Source: Fimisoma avicola (GTDB taxonomy: Bacteria > Bacillota > Clostridia > Peptostreptococcales > Anaerovoracaceae). From it: a stretch of DNA of 10,364 nt. The stretch is from NCBI GenBank assembly GCA_018714945.1, contig DVMO01000025.1, positions 1-10,364 on the forward strand, written 5' to 3'. The notes beneath the pieces were generated by a model. The model was not told the DNA's origin and did not search any database. It saw only the letters and a list, made by a program, of their open reading frames with translations. Position numbers and translations under genes: made by a program. This document shows, in pieces, positions 1 through 5,727 of the stretch (the stretch's first letter is position 1; every line of letters begins with the position of its first letter).

Positions 1-2
1 AA

Positions 3-1196
3 ATGGCAAAACAGAAGTTTGAAAGAACCAAACCGCATATCAATATCGGTACCATAGGCCATGTAGACCACGGCAAGACCACATTGACAGCGGCCATCAC
101 AACAGTGCTGCACCAGAGATACGGCCTGGGCCAGGATGTGGCCTTTGACCAGATCGATAAGGCACCGGAAGAAAAAGAAAGAGGAATCACCATATCTACA
201 GCCCATGTAGAATATGAGACACCAAACAGACACTATGCCCATGTAGACTGCCCGGGGCACGCAGACTATGTAAAGAACATGATCACCGGAGCAGCCCAGA
301 TGGACGGAGCAATCCTGGTAGTAGCAGCAACAGACGGTCCTATGCCGCAGACCAGAGAACACATCCTGCTTTCAAGACAGGTAGGAGTACCATATATCAT
401 CGTATTCCTGAACAAGTGTGACATGGTAGACGACGAAGAGCTTCTGGACCTGGTAGAGATGGAAGTAAGAGAGCTTCTTGACGAATATGGATTCCCGGGA
501 GACGACACACCGATCATCAGAGGATCCGCACTCATGGCCCTTGAAGATCCTGCAGGCCCATGGGGAGACAAGATAGTAGAGCTGTTCGAGGCAGTAGACA
601 GCTACATTCCGGAGCCGGAAAGAGATAACGACAAGCCGTTCCTGATGCCGGTAGAGGATGTATTCTCCATCACCGGAAGAGGAACAGTAGCGACCGGAAG
701 AGTAGAGAGAGGAACACTTGAAGTCGGAAACGAAGTAGAGATCGTAGGACTTACAGACGAGAAGAGAAAGGTAGTAGTAACCGGAGTAGAGATGTTCAGA
801 AAGCTCCTGGACAAAGCAGAGACCGGAGACAACATCGGGGCACTTCTCAGAGGTGTACAGAGGAACGAGATCGAAATAGGACAGGTACTGTGCCAGCCGG
901 GAACTATCCACCCACACACAAAGTTCAAGGGTGAGGTATATGTACTGAAGAAAGAAGAAGGCGGAAGACACACACCGTTCTTCAACGGATACAGACCGCA
1001 GTTCTACTTCAGGACGACCGATGTAACAGGAGACCTGAAGCTGCCTGAGGGAGTAGAGATGTGCATGCCTGGAGACAACATCACAATGGAGATCGAACTG
1101 ATCACACCGATAGCTATAGAGGAAGGACTGAGATTCGCCATCAGAGAAGGCGGAAGGACAGTAGGATCCGGAGTAGTAACGGAGATCATCGAGTAA
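3..1196 (+). CDS. tuf: Elongation factor Tu, complete (397 aa)
   Basis: EF-Tu is the GTPase that delivers aminoacyl-tRNA to the ribosomal A site in the cytoplasm. The protein has the normal EF-Tu length. The G-domain motifs are all present: P-loop GHVDHGKT at residues 19-26, DCPGH at 82-86, NKCD at 137-140 and SAL at 175-177, with the switch I stretch KERGITI just after residue 57. The beta-barrel domains 2 and 3 follow, ending in the usual GRTVGSGVVTEI. The start is the ATG two bases into the window, so its RBS and any upstream str-operon genes are outside view. Codon use is very biased: almost every valine is GTA, and A- or C-ending codons dominate. A factor-independent terminator follows 17 bases after the stop, so this is the end of its transcript. 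Confidence 0.99.
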   Translation: MAKQKFERTKPHINIGTIGHVDHGKTTLTAAITTVLHQRYGLGQDVAFDQIDKAPEEKERGITISTAHVEYETPNRHYAHVDCPGHADYVKNMITGAAQMDGAILVVAATDGPMPQTREHILLSRQVGVPYIIVFLNKCDMVDDEELLDLVEMEVRELLDEYGFPGDDTPIIRGSALMALEDPAGPWGDKIVELFEAVDSYIPEPERDNDKPFLMPVEDVFSITGRGTVATGRVERGTLEVGNEVEIVGLTDEKRKVVVTGVEMFRKLLDKAETGDNIGALLRGVQRNEIEIGQVLCQPGTIHPHTKFKGEVYVLKKEEGGRHTPFFNGYRPQFYFRTTDVTGDLKLPEGVEMCMPGDNITMEIELITPIAIEEGLRFAIREGGRTVGSGVVTEIIE

Positions 1197-1213
1197 TATG
1201 AGATAAGACGAGG

Positions 1214-1238
1214 GGGACCGCAGAAAGCGGTCCCTTTT
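1214..1238 (+). terminator. Rho-independent terminator of tuf
   Basis: A perfect 8-bp stem GGGACCGC / GCGGTCCC (1214-1221 and 1227-1234) closes an AGAAA loop and is followed by TTTT. It lies just after the tuf stop codon. Confidence 0.93.
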
Positions 1239-1291
1239 GTAGTGGAAAGAGGGAGGATCAAACGCCGACCGGAGCTGCTTTGCCAGTAAAA

Positions 1292-1496
1292 GGTTCTCAC
1301 ATCAGGGGAAGAGGGGTGTGCCGAGAACCTATTTAAGGAGAAAGGTTCTCAAAGGCATAGAAGGACCATCTTTAGAGAACCGAATGAGCATAGAAGGTTC
1401 TCATTCAGGAGGGAATAAAAAGAATAGAGGACCAAAGCGGCTTCCAATGGGCTGCTCAGGTTCTCAGAGAGGGCTCAAGGAACGAAAAAGAGAACT
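1292..1496. repeat. 52-bp-period array of inverted GGTTCTC/GAGAACC heptamers
   Basis: GGTTCTC occurs at 1292, 1344, 1396 and 1459. Exactly 31 bp after each comes the inverse motif: GAGAACC at 1323, GAGAACC at 1375, GAGGACC (one mismatch) at 1427 and GAGAACT (one mismatch) at 1490. The first three units are spaced exactly 52 bp apart and the fourth is displaced by 11 bp. The bases between the motifs are purine-rich but largely unalike, so motif and spacing are conserved better than the filler. Each GAGAACC-N14-GGTTCTC dyad could form a 7-8 bp hairpin in RNA or act as a symmetric protein site. The function is unknown. Confidence 0.75.
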
Positions 1497-1549
1497 AATC
1501 GCTGGCGGAGGCCCCGGCTACTGGCAGAAAACCCTTTTCGCTGGAGGTG

Positions 1550-1745
1550 CAGCCGGATACGGACAAATATGGCTGCGTCCCGATCCCTATGCCTATGTCC
1601 CCATACCCCGATCCCCATGCCTATGTCCCCATACCCCGGTCTCCATGCCCGCTCCCTAAACCTGCCACCCAAGCTTGATGCCCATATCCCGGTCCCCATC
1701 CGCCCGGATACGCACGCCAGATAGACACCTTCATCAGCCGGATAC
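1550..1745. repeat. 11-bp direct repeats bracketing a GC-rich segment
   Basis: CAGCCGGATAC is present at 1550-1560 and again at 1735-1745, enclosing 174 bp of GC-rich sequence. A third related copy, CCCGGATAC, sits at 1703-1711. No transposase or terminal inverted repeats are seen, so an insertion footprint is only one possible reading. Confidence 0.55.
1582..1656. repeat. 28-bp C-rich tandem repeat, 2 copies plus a partial third
   Basis: The units at 1582-1609 and 1610-1637 differ at one base; a diverged partial copy runs 1638-1656. Each full unit contains CCCCATACCCC. Read on the minus strand, 1599-1637 gives five GGGG tracts separated by 3, 10, 3 and 3 bases, a G-quadruplex-capable arrangement. 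Confidence 0.85.
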
Positions 1746-1748
1746 ATG

Positions 1749-1777
1749 TTGAAACCCTGCCTCAAAAATGATAAAAT
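1749..1777 (+). promoter_or_regulatory. Sigma-A-type promoter for the nitroreductase gene
   Basis: -35 TTGAAA (1749-1754), 17-bp spacer, -10 TAAAAT (1772-1777). This leaves a leader of roughly 25 bases before the ATG at 1811, with GAAGGGAG (1794-1801) as RBS. Confidence 0.75.
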
Positions 1778-1810
1778 ATCATCATAACACGATGAAGGGA
1801 GTAACCGAAA

Positions 1811-2356
1811 ATGGATCTTATCACCGGCATAAAGGAAAGAAGAAGTATAAGAAAGTTTAAAGATAAAAAAGTACCGAGGGAAATCCTCGAAGAGATAGTA
1901 AATATCGCAGCCTATGCTCCGTCATGGAAGAACACACAGATAGCAAGATATATAATAGTAGACGATGAGGAGACTTTAAAGAAACTGGCCACCGAAAAAT
2001 GTGCCTACGGATTTACCGGCAATGTAACGGTCATGGAACAGGCGCCGGCCTTGCTCCTGCTCACATATGTAGAGGGAAGATCCGGATTTGACAGGGACGG
2101 AAGCTTTTCCACCAAAAAAGAGGATGGCTGGCAGATGTTTGATGCAGGCATTGCAGCCCAGACATTTTGTCTTGCTGCCTGCGAAAAGGGACTGGGTACA
2201 GTCATACTGGGATATTTTGATGAAGATGAGATCAAAAAAGTGGTTGAGATCCCGCAGGGACAGTCACTTGCAGCTCTTATACCGATAGGATATCCCGATA
2301 TAGATCCGGTTGCGCCGCCCAGGAAAGACGCTTCCAAACTGCTCACTTTTATTTAG
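1811..2356 (+). CDS. Nitroreductase-family FMN oxidoreductase (181 aa)
   Basis: Members of this family bind FMN, usually as dimers, and transfer electrons from NAD(P)H to nitro compounds, quinones or other acceptors; the physiological substrate cannot be read from sequence. Visible hallmarks are the N-terminal RRSIRKF (residues 10-16), where the basic residues contact the FMN phosphate, APSWKNTQ at 36-43, the DAGIAAQ helix from 111, GLGTVILG at 127-134 and IPIGYPD at 157-163. The length is that of the short single-domain nitroreductases. The start is set by GAAGGGAG nine bases upstream of the ATG. It has its own promoter and is followed by a hairpin at 2431-2457, so it is probably monocistronic. 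The subfamily is not assigned. Confidence 0.92.
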   Translation: MDLITGIKERRSIRKFKDKKVPREILEEIVNIAAYAPSWKNTQIARYIIVDDEETLKKLATEKCAYGFTGNVTVMEQAPALLLLTYVEGRSGFDRDGSFSTKKEDGWQMFDAGIAAQTFCLAACEKGLGTVILGYFDEDEIKKVVEIPQGQSLAALIPIGYPDIDPVAPPRKDASKLLTFI

Positions 2357-2393
2357 AACTTCTGAAAGTTTTATGAATATTAGTATTAAAAGG

Positions 2394-2422
2394 TTGCCAT
2401 ACGAAACAATATAGGTTATAAT
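2394..2422 (+). promoter_or_regulatory. Sigma-A-type promoter upstream of the LCP gene
   Basis: -35 TTGCCA (2394-2399), 17-bp spacer, -10 TATAAT (2417-2422). The expected start, around 2429-2430, lies directly before the hairpin at 2431-2457. Confidence 0.75.
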
Positions 2423-2430
2423 CTAAAAGA

Positions 2431-2457
2431 TAAAAAGCCTTAGCAAAAGGCTTTTTA
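2431..2457. terminator. Hairpin with T-run; terminator of the nitroreductase gene or start-proximal attenuator
   Basis: A perfect 11-bp stem TAAAAAGCCTT / AAGGCTTTTTA (2431-2441 and 2447-2457) closes an AGCAA loop. Poly-A in the left arm and poly-T in the right arm make it terminator-like on both strands. It sits immediately after the expected start site of the LCP promoter, so it would also be the 5' end of that transcript. Confidence 0.7.
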
Positions 2458-2459
2458 TT

Positions 2460-2504
2460 ATGGACGGAATAAGATTCGCAGAACTTGTTACAGATAAACT
2501 GTGA
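2460..2504 (+). CDS. Possible 14-codon leader peptide before the LCP gene
   Basis: An ATG at 2460 opens MDGIRFAELVTDKL and stops at TGA 2502-2504, 14 bases before the LCP start. An AAAAGG nine bases upstream could serve as RBS but lies in the 3' arm of the preceding hairpin. Its stop overlaps the LCP ribosome binding site (AAAGGA, 2504-2509), which would allow coupling. A 14-codon frame can arise by chance; this is an inference from layout only. Confidence 0.3.
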   Translation: MDGIRFAELVTDKL

Positions 2505-2518
2505 AAGGATTTACAGAT

Positions 2519-3988
2519 ATGCGCAGCGACAGATACAAGAAGGAAAAAGAAAAGCAGACAGCCAAAAAGAACAAAGGATTCAGAGTACTTTCGATAATCT
2601 ACTCCATCCTCGTCATATGCTTTATAGCGTCATTACTTTGGCTAAATGTGCTGCCGGCAGAATACCTGTACCCGCTTATAGGGGTGATCGTAGTGATATC
2701 GCTGTTCATCGTGCCGGTCATGTACAGCAAGAATGGCAAAAAGAACAGAAAAAAGATAGCCGCTTTCTTTGCCGTGCTATTCATGGTGCTTTTCGGGATA
2801 GGCACCTACTATATGACCGCCACCATAGGTTTCTTCAATGCCATAACCAGCATCGGAGGCGCCAGCGAGGATTTCTACCTGGTGGTCAAAGCCGACTCTT
2901 CATACGATGAAGCAAGCCAGCTTTCAGGAGAAACGGTGGCTACATACGCCACCGCCGACACGGCGTATGCCCAAGCCAAGACTAAGCTGCAAGATGAAGT
3001 AAATGTGGAATACAGTTATATCGAAAGCATACCGGATCTGCTGGACGGGCTGCTAGATGAGGACTATCCGGCCATATTCATCAGCGCCGCAACATATGAT
3101 ACCATGAAAGAAAGCGATTCTCAGCTGGAGACAGAGACTAAGATAATACACACTATTTCTGTGAAGGTACAGAGCAGCAGGACAACAAAACATGTGGATG
3201 TAACTGATGAATCGTTCAATATACTGGTAAGCGGACTGGATACAACAGGTGACATAAGCACCGTATCCAGAAGCGATGTAAACATGGTAGTGACGATCAA
3301 TCCTGTGACCAAGCAGATACTTCTTACATCAATACCGAGAGACTATTATGTAGATCTGCCGTCCAAAGGCGCCAAGGACAAGCTGACCCATTCGGGCCTT
3401 TACGGCATAGATGAAACTGTCGGGGCGGTAGAACAAGCTCTGGGGATAGAGATCAACTACTATGTAAAGGTAAACTATTCCACAGTGGTCAAGCTGGTAG
3501 ACGCCATAGGAGGGATAGATATATATTCACCTTATACATTCACTACCCATGGAATGTCAGATCACTACACTTTCTACGAAGGTGAAAATCACCTGGACGG
3601 TTCCATGGCACTGGCATACAGCAGAGAAAGGCAATCCTTTTCTGCAGGGGATATGCAGCGCAACGAAAACCAGCAGCTCATCCTCAAGGCGATCATGGAT
3701 AAAGCGCTTCAGAGTTCTACCATACTGTCAGACTACACTTCCATACTCAGCGCCATAGAAGATAATCTGGAAACAGATATGGGCAGCAGAGATATAAGGG
3801 CTCTCATCAGGATGCAGCTGGGGGATATGGCTTCATGGGATATACAGACACAGGCTCTTAAAGGAGAACCTGATTTTCAGATTTGTTATGCCCTCGGGAC
3901 AGGTGCGTCCGTAGTAATGCCGGATGCTGCTCTGATAGCCGAAGCGGCAGACAAGATAATGCAGATCAGCGGAGAAACGACGCAATGA
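2519..3988 (+). CDS. LCP (LytR-CpsA-Psr) family membrane protein (489 aa)
   Basis: LCP proteins transfer undecaprenyl-phosphate-linked glycopolymers such as teichoic acids or capsule to peptidoglycan on the outer face of the membrane. Three hydrophobic segments (about residues 22-43, 48-68 and 79-99) follow a short basic N-terminus. Residues 117-200 (SEDFYLVVKADSSYDEA...) look like an extracellular solute-binding-protein-like region. The LCP domain runs about 233-400: FNILVSGLD, SRSDV (250-254), IPRDYYVDL (272-280), AYSRERQ (366-372) and QRNENQQ (380-386), giving the conserved Arg and Asp residues. I chose ATG 2519, with AAAGGA nine bases upstream, over an in-frame GTG at 2501 that would place this RBS inside the gene. 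It overlaps the next gene by 4 bp. The polymer it handles is unknown. Confidence 0.9.
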   Translation: MRSDRYKKEKEKQTAKKNKGFRVLSIIYSILVICFIASLLWLNVLPAEYLYPLIGVIVVISLFIVPVMYSKNGKKNRKKIAAFFAVLFMVLFGIGTYYMTATIGFFNAITSIGGASEDFYLVVKADSSYDEASQLSGETVATYATADTAYAQAKTKLQDEVNVEYSYIESIPDLLDGLLDEDYPAIFISAATYDTMKESDSQLETETKIIHTISVKVQSSRTTKHVDVTDESFNILVSGLDTTGDISTVSRSDVNMVVTINPVTKQILLTSIPRDYYVDLPSKGAKDKLTHSGLYGIDETVGAVEQALGIEINYYVKVNYSTVVKLVDAIGGIDIYSPYTFTTHGMSDHYTFYEGENHLDGSMALAYSRERQSFSAGDMQRNENQQLILKAIMDKALQSSTILSDYTSILSAIEDNLETDMGSRDIRALIRMQLGDMASWDIQTQALKGEPDFQICYALGTGASVVMPDAALIAEAADKIMQISGETTQ

Positions 3989-4518
3989 AGATAACGAGAA
4001 AGAAAAGCAAAGTAATAGCAAAGCAGCTCCCCACTACAAGCGGCATCATATGCGGAACGGAAAATCCCGTATCTCTCCATTGCCGGTTTTATGAGCTGGA
4101 GAGCGGTGAAGTGGCGACAATGTTCACTCCGGAAGAGATCCACGAGGGACACCGCGGTATAATGCACGGCGGGATTTCCGGAGCAGTCCTTGACGAACTT
4201 ATGGGGCGGGCGACTCTGCACAGCGATATTTATAAAGACAAAGACTGGGTAACAAGCTCGGTAACTGCGGAAATGACCGTAAAATATAAAAAGCCCATAT
4301 TGGTAGGGCAGAAAATGTATGGTTTCGGCAGGATAGACAGAGCTGAAGGCCGTTGCTTCTATAATTCGGCAGAGATACTGGACGAGAACGGAGAAGTCAT
4401 GTCTACGGCGACAGGAGTCTATGTCCAGGTGGAACTGCCAAGAGATAAAGACCCCGAATACAGACAGACCAGCAAAGACAGAGAAGCACTCAGGCCTGAT
4501 GATCCAAAAGAATTGTAA
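3985..4518 (+). CDS. PaaI-like hotdog-fold thioesterase (177 aa)
   Basis: Hotdog thioesterases of the PaaI/4HBT type hydrolyse acyl-CoA or related thioesters in the cytoplasm; the substrate here is unknown. The signature HEGHRGIMHGG (residues 53-63) leads into the central helix GISGAVLDELMGR, with D70/E71 at the usual catalytic position. The strands VTAEMTVKYKKPI (93-105) and ATGVYVQVEL (142-151) complete the fold, and a charged tail of about 25 residues follows. The ATG at 3985 overlaps the LCP stop in an ATGA, with GGAG ten bases upstream, so the two are translationally coupled. A longer frame from 3883 lies inside the LCP gene and is rejected. No terminator is visible before the next promoter. 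Confidence 0.88.
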   Translation: MKITRKKSKVIAKQLPTTSGIICGTENPVSLHCRFYELESGEVATMFTPEEIHEGHRGIMHGGISGAVLDELMGRATLHSDIYKDKDWVTSSVTAEMTVKYKKPILVGQKMYGFGRIDRAEGRCFYNSAEILDENGEVMSTATGVYVQVELPRDKDPEYRQTSKDREALRPDDPKEL

Positions 4519-4567
4519 AATCTGTAAAAATCGGGTGAAAATCGGCCAAAAGCCTGTAAAAATCAGG
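4514..4567. promoter_or_regulatory. Five phased A-tracts (curved DNA / UP-like element)
   Basis: Runs of four or five A lie at 4517-4520, 4526-4530, 4538-4541, 4548-4551 and 4558-4562. Their centres are 9.5, 11.5, 10 and 10.5 bp apart, close to one helical turn each. Several sit in copies of TGTAAAAATC. They end next to the -35 at 4568, as expected for intrinsic curvature or alpha-CTD contacts that raise promoter output. Confidence 0.65.
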
Positions 4568-4596
4568 TTGACATTGACAATAGGCTGATTTATAAT
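4568..4596 (+). promoter_or_regulatory. Perfect consensus promoter of the rpmG-secE-nusG-rpl operon
   Basis: -35 TTGACA (4568-4573), 17-bp spacer, -10 TATAAT (4591-4596), all at consensus. A second TTGACA abuts the first (4574-4579) and is 16 bp from an alternative TATATA at 4596-4601. The start would be about 4603, giving a leader of about 70 bases. Confidence 0.9.
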
Positions 4597-4626
4597 ATAT
4601 AGGCGACTTTATGATCATCGAAAGGT

Positions 4627-4644
4627 AAAGCTTTTAAAAGCTTT
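4627..4644. repeat. 18-bp perfect palindrome in the rpmG leader
   Basis: AAAGCTTTTAAAAGCTTT is self-complementary over its whole length and contains two AAGCTT cores. It lies in the untranslated leader between the promoter and the rpmG RBS (GGAGG at 4662-4666). Confidence 0.6.
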
Positions 4645-4673
4645 GAAATTTGAAGTAAAACGGAGGAATAGAC

Positions 4674-4823
4674 ATGAGAGTTAAAGTGGTTCTGGCTTGC
4701 ACAGAATGTAAACAGAGAAACTATAATACGATGAAGAACAAAAAGAACGACCCTGATCGTATTGAAATGCAGAAATACTGCAGATTCTGCAAGAAACACA
4801 CTCTTCACAAAGAAACAAAATAG
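4674..4823 (+). CDS. rpmG: Ribosomal protein bL33 (49 aa)
   Basis: bL33 is a small protein of the large ribosomal subunit near the E site. The frame MRVKVVLACTECKQRNYN...KKHTLHKETK is a full-length L33. Two CxxC pairs (C9/C12 and C36/C39) mark it as the zinc-binding C+ form rather than the cysteine-free C- paralogue. The start ATG follows CGGAGG with an 8-base gap. It is the first gene of the secE-nusG operon, as in most Firmicutes. Confidence 0.97.
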   Translation: MRVKVVLACTECKQRNYNTMKNKKNDPDRIEMQKYCRFCKKHTLHKETK

Positions 4824-4837
4824 CGAGGGTGGCACAA

Positions 4838-5041
4838 ATGGCAAAGGACAGCAAAAAAAGAACAGGTTTCCGCGATTACTTCAAGGGAGTGAGAACGGAA
4901 ATGAAAAAGGTAGTATGGCCTACAAAGAAAGAGCTTGTATCATATACCAGCGTTGTCATACTGACATGCGCAGTGTTCGCTCTTGGGTTCTGGCTCATAG
5001 ATACAGGCGTTTTAGCCGCTCTTAGGGCAGTTTTAGGATAA
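4838..5041 (+). CDS. secE: Preprotein translocase subunit SecE (67 aa)
   Basis: SecE is the single-span clamp of the SecYEG protein-export channel in the cytoplasmic membrane. The conserved amphipathic stretch GFRDYFKGVRTEMKKVVWPT (residues 10-29) precedes KKELVSYT, and one membrane helix runs about residues 37-57 (SVVILTCAVFALGFWLIDTGV). This is the short single-helix form usual in Gram-positives. I chose ATG 4838, eight bases after GAGGG; a GTG at 4829 overlaps that RBS and is less likely. It begins 14 bases after the rpmG stop. Confidence 0.96.
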   Translation: MAKDSKKRTGFRDYFKGVRTEMKKVVWPTKKELVSYTSVVILTCAVFALGFWLIDTGVLAALRAVLG

Positions 5042-5115
5042 AAAGTCCGTCTGCCTGCAAAAGTTGAGGAAAAGAGATTTTACTTCAAAATATATGAAAA
5101 GAGAAGGTACAGAAA

Positions 5116-5691
5116 ATGTCTGATGTTGAGATCAAAGGCGTATCCCCGCTGGAGGGAGAGGGCCTGAGAGGCGATGGAAAAGCCAAGTGGTATGTAGTCC
5201 ACACATATTCAGGCCATGAAAACAAAGTAAAAATGAATATCGAAAAAATGGTCGAGAACCGTGGGATGCAGGATCTGATCATCGACATAGTAGTACCGAC
5301 GGAAGACAGAGTAGAAGTCAAGGACGGTCAGAGAAAGATAAAAACAAAAAAGATCTTTCCCGGCTATGTGATAATAAAGATGATCGTAACCAATGAATCC
5401 TGGTATCTGGTAAGGAATACCCAGGGAGTTACCGGATTTGTCGGACATGGTTCAGAGCCGATTCCTCTGACTGACGAGGAAGTCGCCAGGATGGGGATAG
5501 AAAAAGTATACATCGACCTGGATGTAGAAGTGGGAGAAACGGTACGCGTCATAAGCGGGCCATTTGAAAGCTTCATGGGCACAGTTGAGGAGATCAACAA
5601 GGAAAAACAGGTGCTCAAGGTAAAAGTTTCCATGTTCGGAAGAGAAACTCCGGTTGAACTTGAGTTCAGCCAGGTTGACAAGATAAACTAA
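5116..5691 (+). CDS. nusG: Transcription termination/antitermination factor NusG (191 aa)
   Basis: NusG binds the RNA polymerase clamp and affects pausing, Rho action and coupling to the ribosome. The NGN domain covers about residues 23-125 (KWYVVHTYSGHENKVK; KKIFPGYVIIKM; NTQGVTGFVGHGSEPIPL). The C-terminal KOW domain follows at about 137-190, with GPFESFMGTVEEIN and VSMFGRETPVELEFSQV. A polar N-terminal extension of about 22 residues precedes the NGN domain. Start ATG is nine bases after AGAAGG. It lies in the usual place between secE and rplK; the 74-base spacer from secE shows no clear terminator. Confidence 0.98.
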   Translation: MSDVEIKGVSPLEGEGLRGDGKAKWYVVHTYSGHENKVKMNIEKMVENRGMQDLIIDIVVPTEDRVEVKDGQRKIKTKKIFPGYVIIKMIVTNESWYLVRNTQGVTGFVGHGSEPIPLTDEEVARMGIEKVYIDLDVEVGETVRVISGPFESFMGTVEEINKEKQVLKVKVSMFGRETPVELEFSQVDKIN

Positions 5692-5727
5692 GGGCTGCCC
5701 TTAAATATTACGAAAGGAGAGAAGAAA

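Larger units (their letters stand above)
1239..1748. other. Gene-free 510-bp spacer rich in repeats
   Basis: No reading frame here has a convincing RBS, promoter or recognisable protein sequence. The first half (about 1300-1500) is purine-rich on the + strand and carries regularly spaced GGTTCTC/GAGAACC heptamers. The second half (about 1570-1700) is C-rich and carries a 28-bp tandem repeat. Open frames through it on either strand (1318-1659 +, 1475-1765 -) merely translate the repeats. Composition is more GC-rich after about 1500 than in the flanking genes. Confidence 0.75.

Noticed and set aside
372..971. 199-codon minus-strand frame inside tuf
   Set aside because: Antisense shadow created by the strong codon bias of tuf; no RBS and no recognisable protein.
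1292..1496. The 52-bp periodicity as a CRISPR array
   Set aside because: The conserved parts are only 7 bp and alternate in orientation; there is no 23-40 bp direct repeat and no cas gene.
1318..1659. 113-codon + strand frame in the tuf-nitroreductase spacer
   Set aside because: It only translates the heptamer lattice and C-rich repeats; no RBS fits its start and no protein family pattern is visible.
1475..1765. 96-codon minus-strand frame with a GYGDIGMGIGVWGHRHRD-like stretch
   Set aside because: The apparent peptide repeat is the 28-bp DNA repeat read in reverse; no RBS or promoter is seen and it overlaps the nitroreductase promoter.
3883..3984. Upstream extension of the thioesterase frame
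   Set aside because: It lies within the LCP gene in another frame; ATG 3985 has an RBS, the ATGA overlap and a protein of normal length.
4544..4554. GGC-CAAAA-GCC hairpin as a terminator of the thioesterase gene
   Set aside because: Only three to four pairs and no T-run follows; it belongs to the A-tract region.
4560..4591. AAATCAG-N18-CTGATTT inverted repeat spanning the -35 and spacer as an operator
   Set aside because: Seven-base AT-rich arms in a region built of repeated AAAATC words; too easily coincidental to call.
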